Below are positions 45,671 through 54,276 of a stretch of 64,000 nt of DNA, piece after piece; position 1 is the stretch's first letter; each line of letters begins with the position of its first letter. Below the pieces are notes generated by a model, which saw only the letters and a program-made list of their open reading frames with translations, searched no databases and was not told the DNA's origin. Origin of the DNA: JBEVJK01 sp963791325 (GTDB lineage: Bacteria > Pseudomonadota > Alphaproteobacteria > Rhizobiales > Rhizobiaceae). The stretch lies in assembly GCA_963791325.1 (NCBI GenBank), contig CAWBRU010000023.1:310001-374000 (forward strand), written 5' to 3'. The translations under genes were made by a program, and so were the position numbers.

Positions 45671-45742
45671 AGCTGATCCCTCCGATCGGCATCAGCTAAT
45701 CTGATTCCACCACAATGTGGGACCAGACAGCTAAGCTGGGTT

Positions 45743-46578
45743 TTCATTCCAGCCCGCGTTCAAGACAACCCGGCTCTGCTCCAGGCCGATCCGCGATACA
45801 TCCACCGGCTGAAGTCCACCGGGAGCCCGCAGCGGGTGCGCGCCTGGCTCGAAGGCGACTGGAACATGATTGAAGGAGCCTTCTTCAGCGAGTTCTCGAC
45901 GGCGCGGCATGTCATCCCGCGGTTTCCGGTTCCGGCGCATTGGACGAAATTCAGGTCGATGGATTGGGGGTCGGCATCGCCGTTTGCATTGCACTGGATG
46001 GCCGTCTGCCAGGACAACTTCGATCATGACGGTCGCATCATCCCCCGCAACGCTCTCGTGGTTTATCGCGAATGGTACGGAGCGTCCGCCCCGAATGTCG
46101 ACCTCAAACTGACCGCGGAAGAGGTCGCCGCCGGGGATCGTCGCCCGCGAGACGGATCGGGACGGTAGGGCCCGAGCGCATTCGCCGTCCAGCGTGGACC
46201 CAGCACGGCGAAACCCTCATGCGTCATGGCGCGGTGTTCCGGCGGGCCGACAACACAAGAGCATCGGCCATCTCGCATGACCGCCGCAAGGGCGGCTGGG
46301 ACCAGTTACGCGCCCGCCTGAAGGGCGATGGCGATGGACGGCCTCTCATCTACTTCTTCTCAACGTGCCGGGACATCATCCGGACCCTGCCTCTTCTCCA
46401 GCACGACGCCCACAACGCCGAGGATGTCGACACGGACGGTGATGATCACTTTGCGGATAGCATCAGGTACGGAGTTCTTTCACGCCCCTACCGTGCGCAC
46501 GAACCATTCGAAGACGAAACCTCCCGCTCGCCCTACCTTGTCGCGAACGCCTTGGGGTTTTCGGAGTTGCGAGATTGA
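45743..46578 (+). pseudogene. Phage terminase large subunit, C-terminal remnant
   Basis: The reading resumes right after the IS481 end with Phe-Ile-Pro-Ala-Arg-Val-Gln-Asp-Asn-Pro and Arg-Ala-Trp-Leu-Glu-Gly-Asp-Trp. It continues to the nuclease-domain Asp in Ser-Met-Asp-Trp-Gly. Near 46,130 a frame break, probably a short indel, moves the reading to a second frame (Met-Arg-His-Gly-Ala-Val-Phe-Arg-Arg-Ala-Asp-Asn). That frame ends with Thr-Asp-Gly-Asp-Asp-His-Phe-Ala-Asp-Ser-Ile-Arg-Tyr. The N-terminal ATPase half is absent. It is a decayed prophage piece cut by the insertion sequence. Confidence 0.7.
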
Positions 46579-46594
46579 AGCAATGAGGGCATCG

Positions 46595-46930
46595 ATGGCT
46601 GAACTTATCCGCCGCAGGCAGCAGGCACAGCAGGGACTGGACACTGCGCGGACTGCCGGTGACGAGGAAGCCTTCCTCGACTATTTCAAGCGGCTCGCAA
46701 TCCTGGATGAGCACATCGAGTTCTATCCTCATTTCGCCGGGCGTTGGGTCGATGAAGTGCTCGAGGGTGCCGTCGATCTCGACGACATCCGTGCCCGCCT
46801 GCGTTCGACAGCAAATATGATTGCCCAGCAGCGGCTCGACGCCATCATACGAGGTGATCACCTCGCCGCCGAGCGTGCCGATGACGCCCTGGAAGCTCTC
46901 AGGGATCGGCTGGCGGCGCTGCCGCACTGA
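46595..46930 (+). CDS. Small hypothetical protein after terminase remnant
   Basis: The protein has 111 residues from ATG 46595 behind GAGGG; an ATG at 46583 is also in frame. It is helical and charged (Arg-Arg-Arg-Gln-Gln-Ala-Gln-Gln-Gly, Asp-Glu-Glu, Ala-Glu-Arg-Ala-Asp). It follows the terminase remnant by 16 bases in the same direction, so it is probably a phage-derived head or packaging-region gene. I recognise no domain. Confidence 0.5.
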   Translation: MAELIRRRQQAQQGLDTARTAGDEEAFLDYFKRLAILDEHIEFYPHFAGRWVDEVLEGAVDLDDIRARLRSTANMIAQQRLDAIIRGDHLAAERADDALEALRDRLAALPH

Positions 46931-47712
46931 CCGCAAAGGTTCGGGAACCGCTGCCGAACGCGCGACGCCGATCCGGTCCGACGTGCCTCGAAGCATGGCT
47001 GGATCGTTCCGAGGCGATCCGGCTGCCGGTCGGCGGAAACGTCGCTTGCAACGACACCGACTTGCCTACTGTGCCGACCCCGTGCCGACCAGAGGTGGAA
47101 ACTTCGTGATTTGGGCGAACGAGGATGCCCTATAGACCAATGAAAATACATAACAAATTTTTGGTGCCGCTTAGGTGAACTCGAACACCTGACTCGGTCA
47201 TTGCGAATGGTAGGTTCAGCACTATTTTTCCAAAGTAAAGAGCCATCCAGACAACATAAATTTGGGTTGTCAAAGGGCCCTAGGTTAGCTTGTTGGCTTG
47301 AGGTATTCCCACGTTTGTGCTATACAGTTCTGGTATTGCTCTCTAGAAACCAGTATCCCTCCCCATAAAGGCGCTGAATATACAACTAGTCGTGCGCTAT
47401 GTATCCATCGGATTAATCGAGGTCACGTTTCAAATCATGACTGGCACAGATGAATCAACCTTCCAGACGGTAGCATTGCCGTTATCGGGGCCGATGCTGC
47501 CTCTTGGTCGGTAGAATCGACAACGGTCGGTTGCTCATTCATCGCCGGAGCGGCCAACATGCCCCTGGAGAGTCTTCGTCCTCTGCCGTTCAGTAGGGCG
47601 CACGAATTTGGACAGCAAGGCCAGAAGCGGCTCAGCGCTTGCCCATCTCGCCGCCCGCATAAATGGATTGCCGAGGCCAGCGCCTCGAGCCGAGCGAAAA
47701 CGAGGAACGCGC
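46931..47712. other. Gene-poor stretch with a tRNA-like 3' fragment
   Basis: No supported gene lies here. It is visibly more AT-rich around 47,140-47,400. A tRNA-like 3' end (described separately) lies near 47,160-47,208 on the minus strand. The rest shows nothing I recognise. Confidence 0.4.
47160..47208 (-). other. tRNA-like 3' fragment, possible attachment-site relic
   Basis: On the minus strand the sequence ends AAGCGGCACCA. Before that is a T-arm-like hairpin, AGGTG and CACCT around TTCGAGTT. The loop is 8 bases instead of 7 and no matching 5' half or anticodon arm was found upstream. It looks like a degenerate tRNA end, as left by an integrase at an attachment site. It does not match the tRNA-Thr at 52109. 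Confidence 0.35.
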
Positions 47713-47973
47713 TTGAAAATATATGTGCTGCATCTGCACGACGAGGATGGCGGGCGGACCGAAGCTTTCTCGACACGGGGGCGCGCCGAGATCGGCAAGC
47801 AGCTGTCGATGCAAGCCTGGCTCGACGCCGACTGCGCTTCAATGTTCGACCCGCGCCGCTCTTGTCCGGATAAGATCACCGATCCGGTCGAGAGCTATCT
47901 GTGGCGCTGCGGGATCAGCTACGCCATCGAAGAGCTTGAGCTTGATGCGCAGCTGCGCCTGCCCCAGGACTGA
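47713..47973 (+). CDS. Small hypothetical protein
   Basis: The protein has 86 residues from TTG 47713 behind GAGGAAC. It begins Lys-Ile-Tyr-Val-Leu-His-Leu-His-Asp-Glu-Asp-Gly-Gly-Arg-Thr-Glu and has a mixed alpha/beta look, with two cysteines in the middle. I do not know its family. The ribosome-binding site and compact length support a real gene inside the integrated region. Confidence 0.5.
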   Translation: MKIYVLHLHDEDGGRTEAFSTRGRAEIGKQLSMQAWLDADCASMFDPRRSCPDKITDPVESYLWRCGISYAIEELELDAQLRLPQD

Positions 47974-48324
47974 GGAGGTCGCCCGCCCGACCCGGGCTTT
48001 TCGTGATTGACCTGCCCGCTGCCGGGCGGCGGCTCGACCGCAGGAAGTGTTCTGCTGTGGCGGGCCTATGGCCAAGGCAATCGTTACGATGATGTCGTGG
48101 CCGGCACTGATGACTGGATCGGGACACCAGAGAGGCTCCTGAAAGAACTCTCTGCCTTTCGAGTTGTCCGTCATCGATTCGCTCGACAACGATGCCAGGC
48201 CGCGAACGCGTCTTTGGATATGCAATTGCGGCGGTTGCAACGACGAATGGATTAGGCGGCAATTGCGGACCGCTTTCACCGTTGCCGCACTCCAGCCATT
48301 CGATTTTCGGATTTTATCCAATCC
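47974..48324. other. Nothing recognised
   Basis: Open frames on both strands here have no convincing family pattern or start signal. Part of it may be decayed phage-replication sequence leading into the primase-like remnant. Confidence 0.35.
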
Positions 48325-48639
48325 TTGAGTGCAAGCGGGGCCTCACCGAACGGCCCGGTGGCAAATGCCCTTAGGTTGATGATGGCTGGCCGTCGCGATT
48401 GGACCGGCACGCTTGAGGAGTTGTACGACACGCTCTCCAAGTCTCACGACTGCACACCTGCAACGAGGAAAGACTGGCCGGCCGATCCGCTGGCGATGGC
48501 GGCAGCCGTAAAAGCGCTGGAGCCGAAGTTGGCCAACGCTGACCTCTCGTTTGGCCGAACCGAGGACGGGCAACTGCTGATCCATCGGCGGAGCGGCGAG
48601 GATGCCGTTGAAGATTGTTCATCCTCCGCGCTTCAGTAG
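48325..48639 (+). pseudogene. Possible C-terminal remnant of a phage primase/DNA-replication protein
   Basis: The readable part from about 48,385 has Trp-Thr-Gly-Thr-Leu-Glu-Glu-Leu-Tyr-Asp-Thr-Leu. Then come Lys-Asp-Trp-Pro, Ala-Met-Ala-Ala-Ala-Val-Lys-Ala-Leu-Glu-Pro-Lys-Leu and Phe-Gly-Arg-Thr-Glu-Asp-Gly. This resembles the winged-helix tail found at the end of phage primase-helicase proteins (Trp-Thr-Gly-Thr ... Trp-Pro ... Leu-x-x-Leu-Ala-Pro). The catalytic part is missing, so it is a remnant. Confidence 0.4.
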
Positions 48640-48958
48640 GGCGCGCCAAATGGACAAGAAGCTAATGGTTCAAGACCATGGGCGGCCTGTCCAAGCGGCA
48701 TGCGAGGCTCCCGGTTTGCTCTTGCTTTCTGACTCAGTGAGGAGGCGAGCCGCCGCCCAGGACCTGGCGGGATAGAAGCTTTGCGGCGGGGCTGTAGCGG
48801 ACAAGCAGACGCGCAGGAATGTGGGGCAAGCGGCTGCGTCCCTATTTCCGTACCGCCCTTTTGGCTCGCCTGACGCGTGACGATTACGGCGCGTCCAGAC
48901 AAGTAATGCCTTGAATTCTGCGGTTCTTGCCCTATGCCGAAAATGCGCTATTCGGCAT

Positions 48959-49624
48959 ATGAGCACCGATCAAGACCATCCGGACGACCAGACCGACGAC
49001 CCCGACATCCTCAAGGAGAACCTGCGCCATGTCCGGCGCAGATTGGCCGACAAGGAGCGCGACCTCCAAGCGGCCGACGCCATAGTGGCGGAGATGCGCG
49101 AGGAGGTCGAGCAGCAGGGCGAACTGCGCGAGCACTGGATCGAAGCGTTCGACATGCAGATGAACGAGGACGGAAATTGGCTGTTCGACAGAGAGCAGAC
49201 CGAGCTTTGGGCGAAGCACGAGGAACTGCTCGACGAGTTCAACAAGCTGGTGCGCGCGTGGAACCGCTTCGTGGCGGAGTACAATGCCGTGGTCGCCGAA
49301 CGACCGCTGCGCGGCCGGGGCCGGCCACATGCCGCCTCAGAGACGCAGGAAGCCGAGGTGCTGCGGCTCAAAAACGGCGGCGCCTCTTACGGCGTTATCG
49401 TCGCAGCGACCGGGCTGTCGCCGAAGACTGTGCGGACCATCGTCACCGCGCCTCGGAAGGCTGAGCGCGAGCGCAGGAAGCTGAAGAAGCGCATCCTCAA
49501 CAAGGAAGCGGCGGCGCGCTACAGGGCCAAGATGGGCGGCCGTGCGCTGATCGAGAAGGAGGTCAACGAGAGCGCCAAACGGCAGGCCAAGCTGATCAAG
49601 GCGGCCAAGGGCCTGGAGCGATGA
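48959..49624 (+). CDS. Coiled-coil protein with resolvase-type helix-turn-helix
   Basis: The protein has 221 residues. Residues about 20-65 form a charged coiled coil. A middle helical segment is followed at about 120-165 by Gly-Arg-Gly-Arg-Pro and a helix-turn-helix of the recombinase (Hin-like) type, with Leu-Lys-Asn-Gly-Gly-Ala-Ser-Tyr-Gly-Val-Ile-Val and Leu-Ser-Pro-Lys-Thr-Val-Arg. The tail is very Lys/Arg-rich. It likely binds DNA. It lies in the integrated region, about 1.1 kb before the integrase. The upstream extension to 48911 has no clear translation signal. Confidence 0.6.
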   Translation: MSTDQDHPDDQTDDPDILKENLRHVRRRLADKERDLQAADAIVAEMREEVEQQGELREHWIEAFDMQMNEDGNWLFDREQTELWAKHEELLDEFNKLVRAWNRFVAEYNAVVAERPLRGRGRPHAASETQEAEVLRLKNGGASYGVIVAATGLSPKTVRTIVTAPRKAERERRKLKKRILNKEAAARYRAKMGGRALIEKEVNESAKRQAKLIKAAKGLER

Positions 49625-50290
49625 TGTCACGGCGCGTCACATCACGGGGGTCCTCGCTGTTCCGGAGAGGCGCGGTCAGCCATGCTCCAGCATCCGAGAG
49701 TCACACATTCAGGCCGGTTGCGTGGGATAGGTGACTGGGGAGGCGTGCGGACCAAGCAGCCCCATCTGCAAATTTTTGCGCGAAATTTTTTTGGCCGGCC
49801 CTTCGCGCGGGTTTGTATGGACCAAGATGGAGTCCCATCAGGCATCCAGCGGGGGGTAGCGGCAGGTGGGACCGGTCACCCCCCGCAGGGTAAGTAGGGA
49901 TTAAAGTGGGAAATGGGGGGATATTGAGGAAACCAGCTGAGATTTCCAAGCTCAAACGTCTTGCCAGCCTGTCAACAAGCTATGACACAAGACGTGTCCA
50001 TATGTCGCACTTCTAATCCGCCTGAGCGCTTACTGTCGTTATACACGTCGCTGGAGCTATGCTGGTGAAGTACCGCATGTATCCCGCCCGTTCTTACTCG
50101 CTCATTGTGCTTCAACAATCGTGTCCACGCTTCCATGTTCTCGGGTCAGTACTTGCGCTGGAGTATGCGCACTCATCGCATGGCTACCTGGCCGACGGCG
50201 GTCGCGATAAAGCTTCCGGCAGCTACGGCAACGGCCGCGTGATCGATCCGCCGGCGCCTTTGCACCGCGTACGCCCGCGTCGCAATCGCC
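49625..50290. other. Gene-poor stretch before the integrase region
   Basis: No supported gene lies here. A hairpin of GCGCGAA and TTCGCGC with a T-run in its loop lies at about 49,773-49,810. Around 49,860-49,920 is a G-rich run. Neither is clearly functional. Confidence 0.4.
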
Positions 50291-50629
50291 TCAACGCAGA
50301 TCGGCGGACCGCCGCCCTGCTTTGAAGGAAATCGCACCTGCCAAGGCGGTGAGCTGGTGCCCGGCGACGTACACGTTGACATCCATCCCCGACCGCACCG
50401 GGTGGACACCGGCCGCGTGCAGGTTCTGCCGGTGCTCCTTGAGCAGCCGCCTAATGTGACGTTCCGACAGGTGGCGCTGCTCCGCGACTATCAGCACGGC
50501 CCGATTGCGCGATCGCGGGCCGAGCTGTTTCTCGCACTCGGCCACGTCTCGCCAAATCTTGGCGGCCTGGGTGCCGTTGGAGCGTGGCCGACCACGGCCG
50601 CGCCGGCGGCGAAGGTAGCGACGGAACAT
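50291..50629 (-). CDS. Small basic helix-turn-helix protein
   Basis: The reading from Met at 50629 gives about 112 residues. It has an Arg-rich start, then Ile-Trp-Arg-Asp-Val-Ala-Glu-Cys-Glu-Lys-Gln and an Ala-Val-Leu-Ile-Val-Ala-Glu segment. A Leu-Ser-Glu-Arg-His-Ile-Arg-Arg-Leu-Leu helix-turn-helix follows, and a less ordered tail. The family is unknown. The integrase stop lies just upstream on this strand and short starts overlap it, so it may be cotranscribed. An alternative overlapping frame from 50702 (ATGA overlap with the integrase) is Pro/Arg-rich and less convincing. Confidence 0.45.
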   Translation of the reverse strand: MFRRYLRRRRGRGRPRSNGTQAAKIWRDVAECEKQLGPRSRNRAVLIVAEQRHLSERHIRRLLKEHRQNLHAAGVHPVRSGMDVNVYVAGHQLTALAGAISFKAGRRSADLR

Positions 50630-50698
50630 GGCCACCCTCAACCGCCCTGCTCGTCCGCGTTGGCGGCACCGGCGCCGGCGTCTTCGGTGGCCCATACG

Positions 50699-51973
50699 TC
50701 ATCGGTTTGAGACTGCGCTGTCCCGGTCATGTTTGATCCTCTCGAGGCTGGTTCGCACTTCATTGACGTTCAGATGCAGGTAGGCTTTCGCGGAACTCAG
50801 GCTGACGTGGCCGAGACAGGCAGCGATCGTCGCCGCGTTGCTGCCAGCGGCGGCGAGCTCGGAGCCGAGCGAGCGGCGCAGGTCGTGCAGGGTGACGTCG
50901 GGAATGCCGGCCGCGGCGCGGATCCGGCCCCAGCCCTTTTTGGGTTCCATCAGATGGCCGGTCGCCGAGTCCGCCGACGGGAACACCCACTGTCCGGGCG
51001 GGCACTGCTCGCGCCATTCGGTGAGCACGGCGACGGCCTGGTCGGTGAGGGCGACGGTCATCGCCTGCCCGTTCTTCAACCACTCCGCCGGGATCGACCA
51101 GCTGCCGCGGCCCGCCCGCCGGTCGAGGTCCGTCCAGCGCATCGCTGAGATTGAGCTGCGCCGGGCGCCCGTCAGCAGCGCGGTGGTGACGTAGACCGCG
51201 ATCATCCGCCGACCAATGTCGGGATCCTGCCGGCCGCGCTCCAGCACGGCGTGCAGCCGATCGGCCTCCTCGGGCGTCAGGCGCCTGGCGCGCGGCTTCT
51301 CGTGGTAGCGGCGGATCTCGGCGACCGGGTTGTTGGCGCGCCGGCCGGCGCTGCCGCACACCGCCGAGAGCAGGACCATCAGCTTGTTCACCGTGCGCTT
51401 GGTCTTGCGTCCGATCTTGCGGTGCAGGTTGGCGACGGTATCGTCGTCGAGCTCGGCCATCGGCATCGCGCTGACGTCGGCGGGGACGTGGCGCCACACA
51501 TCCTCATAGGTGCGCCTGGTCTTCGGCTTCAGCTCGCGGTCGTCGAGGTAGTTGGCGAACGCCCTGTCGACAGTGAAGCTCTCGCGGACCCGCGCCTGCG
51601 ACTTCTCCCGCTTGGCGGCCCGGCGTTCTTCGCGCGGCGCCGTCGGCAGGTCACCGCGGGCGATTGAGCCGGCGGCGGCGGTGACCGCCTTGCGGGCGTC
51701 GGCGAGGAGCATGGTGCCGACGTTGCCCAGCGTGCGGCGCTGGTAGCTGGCGCCTACCCGCAATGCATGCACATATACCGCCTTGGTCTTGCCGATCCGG
51801 ACCGCCAGACCTCGCAACTTCTCGTCGTAAAAATAACCGGTCTGGCCGTCGCGGATCAGCATGTCGATGCGCTTCGGCGTCAACTGCAGATGGCGACCAG
51901 AGCCTTTTAGGTTGTGCTTGCCCGACGATCGTTCTGCGGTCGTTTCGGTTTTCAGCTTGACGACGTCGCCCAT
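50699..51973 (-). CDS. Tyrosine recombinase (integrase)
   Basis: The protein has 424 residues from ATG 51973 behind CCGGAGG. The N-terminal arm-binding domain (DUF4102-like: Leu-Thr-Pro-Lys-Arg-Ile-Asp and Ala-Val-Arg-Ile-Gly-Lys-Thr-Lys) is followed by a SAM-like core-binding domain at about 140-225. The catalytic domain has Thr-Gly-Ala-Arg-Arg-Ser (Arg), Leu-His-Asp-Leu-Arg-Arg (His-x-x-Arg), and Leu-Gly-His-x9-Tyr with the nucleophile Tyr in Lys-Ala-Tyr-Leu-His. It begins about 135 bases downstream of the 3' end of a tRNA-Thr and points away from it, the classic arrangement of a tRNA-targeting island or phage integrase. Confidence 0.9.
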   Translation of the reverse strand: MGDVVKLKTETTAERSSGKHNLKGSGRHLQLTPKRIDMLIRDGQTGYFYDEKLRGLAVRIGKTKAVYVHALRVGASYQRRTLGNVGTMLLADARKAVTAAAGSIARGDLPTAPREERRAAKREKSQARVRESFTVDRAFANYLDDRELKPKTRRTYEDVWRHVPADVSAMPMAELDDDTVANLHRKIGRKTKRTVNKLMVLLSAVCGSAGRRANNPVAEIRRYHEKPRARRLTPEEADRLHAVLERGRQDPDIGRRMIAVYVTTALLTGARRSSISAMRWTDLDRRAGRGSWSIPAEWLKNGQAMTVALTDQAVAVLTEWREQCPPGQWVFPSADSATGHLMEPKKGWGRIRAAAGIPDVTLHDLRRSLGSELAAAGSNAATIAACLGHVSLSSAKAYLHLNVNEVRTSLERIKHDRDSAVSNR

Positions 51974-52108
51974 GAAGGGCCTCCGGTTTTGCAGGGGCTG
52001 GGGCGTTTTTGCAGCAAATTTGCAGCTGAATTCGATGGTACATGATGCAGAGTGGTGGTGTCTATTGTAGAGTGGCCACAACTCACCCGTTATTTATCAA
52101 GGAGTTGG

Positions 52109-52184
52109 TGGTGCCCCCGGCAGGAATCGAACCCGCGACCTTCGGTTTACAAAACCGCTGCTCTACCGGCTGAGCTACAAGGGC
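52109..52184 (-). tRNA. tRNA-Thr (UGU anticodon)
   Basis: 76 bases on the minus strand, from GCCCTTGTAGCTCAG to GGGGGCACCA with encoded CCA. The acceptor GCCCTTG pairs with CGGGGGC (two G-T wobbles). The D-arm reads GCTCAGCCGGTAGAGC and the T-arm has GGGTTCGATTCC. The anticodon loop TTTTGTAAA reads TGT, for threonine codon ACA. The integrase gene begins just past its 3' end, so the 3' part probably serves as the attachment site. Confidence 0.93.
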
Positions 52185-52316
52185 AACCGAGCGGAGATGC
52201 GGTAGCGGCAAATGGTCGGCCAGTAAAGCGGAAAACTCCGCCCCTCCCCGCGCCTCCAGAGCCGACCGCCACCGCCGCCAGCGCCGCGGACCCGCCAAGC
52301 GCCTTGAAGTCCCTCA

Positions 52317-52721
52317 GGGCTCGCCGGCGACGGTGTCGGTCACGCAGGCCGGCGTCTCGACCCAGGCCAGTGCAGAACCGTGCCAGATCTGGCGGCGCGG
52401 AACGAGCTGGTCGCGCTGACGGGCGGTGCCCGTGCGCAAACCGTAGATCTTCGGGCCGGCGCCGGCCGAGGTTGCATAGATCGGTGCGCCGCAGGTGCCG
52501 CAGAAGGCCTGTTCGCGCCGGCGGCCGCTGGCGGCCGTCTTGACGTAGATCCGCGGCGTCCCGTCGAGCACCAGGTCGGCCGCGGCGACCGGGACGGTGA
52601 CCCGGAAAGCGCTTCCGGTCAGCGTCTGGCAATCGGTGCAGTGGCAGATGCTGACCCGCGCCGGATCGACCTCCGCCCGGTAGGTGATTGCACCGCAATG
52701 GCAGCCGCCATCGATTTTCAT
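52317..52721 (-). CDS. GFA-family zinc protein
   Basis: The protein has 135 residues from ATG 52721 behind GGAGG. It has the glutathione-dependent formaldehyde-activating enzyme (GFA/CENP-V) zinc-cysteine pattern. This is Gly-Gly-Cys-His-Cys-Gly-Ala near 5-11, Cys-His-Cys-Thr-Asp-Cys-Gln near 26-32, and Cys-Gly-Thr-Cys-Gly-Ala-Pro near 74-80. Family members bind two zinc ions, and some act with glutathione, but most are uncharacterised. It is divergent from nadK. Confidence 0.85.
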
Positions 52722-52811
52722 CTGCCGGACCTCCTGTCCCGCCGCATCGGCTGGCGAATGCGCGCCACCCATGCTAACCCGGTCGCACCGATCATCCCCT
52801 TCACCGACGCG

Positions 52812-53585
52812 ATGGACAAGCCCCGCTGCAACTTCGCCTTCGTGTCTTCCGACAGCGCCGACGCCCGCGACGGCCTCGCTGCCCTGGCGGCGCGCTATGG
52901 CCAGACCCCGGTCGAAGCTGCCGATGTCGTGGTGGCGCTTGGCGGCGACGGGTTCCTGCTGCAGACGCTGCGCGAGACGATGGGCACCGGCAAGCGCGTC
53001 TACGGCATGAACCGCGGCACCGTCGGCTTCCTGATGAACGAATATCGGCTGGACGGTCTCGAGGAGCGGATCGCGGCCGCCGCGGCCGAGACCATCCGGC
53101 CGCTCGAGCTCGAAACGGCGGCCGCGGACGGCGAGCTCTGCCGAGCTCTGGCCATCAACGAGGTGGCGCTCTGGCGCCAATCCTACCAGACCGCGAAGAT
53201 CCGCATCGCCATCGACGGCAAGGTTCGCCTCGATGAGCTCAGCTGCGATGGGGTCATGGTGGCCACTCCGGCCGGCTCAACGGCCTACAATCTCTCCGCC
53301 CATGGCCCGATCATCCCGCTCGACGCGCCGCTTCTGGCGCTGACACCGGTGAGCCCGTTCCGGCCGCGCCGCTGGCGCGGCGCACTCATTCCGGACAAAG
53401 CGGAGGTGAGCTTCGAAATCCTCGAGGCCGACAAGCGGCCGGTCAACGTCGCGGCCGACCACACCGAGTTCAAGTCGGTGGTCTCCGTCAAAGTCAGCCA
53501 ATCGCGCAAGGTGACGGCGACCCTGCTGTTCGACGCCAACCATTCCTGGAACGAGCGCATTCTCGCCGAGCAGTTCCGCTACTGA
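52812..53585 (+). CDS. nadK: NAD kinase
   Basis: The protein has 257 residues from ATG 52812. It phosphorylates NAD to NADP. The Gly-Gly-Asp-Gly-Phe motif (about 44-48) with nearby Asn-Arg-Gly-Thr-Val-Gly-Phe-Leu-Met, and the conserved Ala-Thr-Pro-Ala-Gly-Ser-Thr-Ala-Tyr near 154-162, are intact. The C-terminal Val-Ala-Ala-Asp-His-Thr segment fits the family. It is short but within the usual range for alphaproteobacterial NadK. The divergent GFA-family gene lies 90 bases upstream. Confidence 0.93.
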   Translation: MDKPRCNFAFVSSDSADARDGLAALAARYGQTPVEAADVVVALGGDGFLLQTLRETMGTGKRVYGMNRGTVGFLMNEYRLDGLEERIAAAAAETIRPLELETAAADGELCRALAINEVALWRQSYQTAKIRIAIDGKVRLDELSCDGVMVATPAGSTAYNLSAHGPIIPLDAPLLALTPVSPFRPRRWRGALIPDKAEVSFEILEADKRPVNVAADHTEFKSVVSVKVSQSRKVTATLLFDANHSWNERILAEQFRY

Positions 53586-53633
53586 AAATTGCGTCGGGGC
53601 CCTGAAGCCTCGCGCGAAACCGCGCCGGCGGGC

Positions 53634-54276
53634 TCAGCCCCCGAGATCGCGCAGGCGTGCCCGATCGCTGCTGGTCGCGCGGCGATCGACGATGGTGCGG
53701 CCCTTGGCATCCTTCATCCGGTAGCGGCCGTTGCCGAGCTCCTCGCGCAATCCGTTGCGGTGAATAACCTGGACGCGCGCGCCGTCGATGCTGAAGACGT
53801 CCCCGGTCACGCGGTTGACGCTGCGGGTCGACTGCCCGGAACTCGGCGTGGCGGTTCCGGCCGCCGAGCCGTCCGTGCCGCCGGCCGATCCGCTGCCGGC
53901 GCCCGCGGCGGCGCCGCCTTGACTGCTGGAGCCGGACGACGCGCTGTCTCCGGCCGCAGTGCCGGTGCTGCCGCCGCCGGTCGCGCCGCCCGCGCTTCCG
54001 CCGGCATTGCCCTTGCCGTTGCCGCCGGCGTTGCCCTTGCCGTTGCCGCCGGCGTTGCCGTTGCCGATTGCCGTTGCCGCCGGCATTGCCGTTGCCGTTG
54101 CCATTTCCCCCGCCATTGCCGTTGCCGCCGCCGTTGCCATTGCCGCCATTCTTGGCGTGGGCCTTGGACGGCACCAGCTCAAGGCTGCCGCCGTGCCGAA
54201 CGATTGCCAACGGCGACAGGGCCAGCGCCGCGCCGGCCGTCCCGATCAGCAGCCACTTGCGCAGCCGGCGATGCAT
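53634..54276 (-). pseudogene. Secreted Gly/Asn-rich repeat protein, frameshifted in the repeat
   Basis: From ATG 54276 the first frame gives a signal peptide, a short linker (Lys-Ala-His-Ala-Lys-Asn-Gly-Gly) and Gly-Asn repeats (Asn-Gly-Asn-Gly-Gly). Near 54,068 an extra C breaks the frame. The second frame continues Gly-Asn-Ala-Gly-Gly-Asn-Gly-Lys repeats, then a Ser/Gly linker. It ends in a small charged domain (Val-Thr-Gly-Asp-Val-Phe-Ser-Ile-Asp-Gly, Tyr-Arg-Met-Lys-Asp-Ala-Lys-Gly-Arg-Thr-Ile) to the stop at 53,634. About 213 residues if repaired. The repeats use GGCAAC hexamers, so ordinary slippage would keep the frame; a lone inserted base points to error or decay. Confidence 0.65.
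53995..54155 (-). repeat. GGCAAC-type tandem repeat
   Basis: A run of six-base units (read on the minus strand as GGC AAC, with variants GGC AAT and GGC GGC) encodes Gly-Asn. Length differences in multiples of six keep the reading frame. Confidence 0.6.

Larger units (their letters stand above)
43115..45729 (-). mobile_element. IS481-family element, interrupted by an IS110 element
   Basis: The two transposase pieces on the minus strand lie at the ends of a unit flanked by an imperfect inverted repeat. On the left it begins TGTTCAGTCCCGTATTG (43115). The reverse complement of the right end reads TGTCTGGTCCCACATTG, ending at 45729. Thirteen of about 20 positions match. Without the 1,598-base insertion the element is about 1.0 kb, the usual IS481 size. 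The flanking bases CTAG (left) and CTAA (right) nearly match, which would fit an eroded 4-bp target duplication. Confidence 0.75.

Noticed and set aside
47160..47208. A functional tRNA on the minus strand
   Set aside because: No anticodon arm, D-arm or matching 5' acceptor strand could be found, and the T-loop has an extra base.
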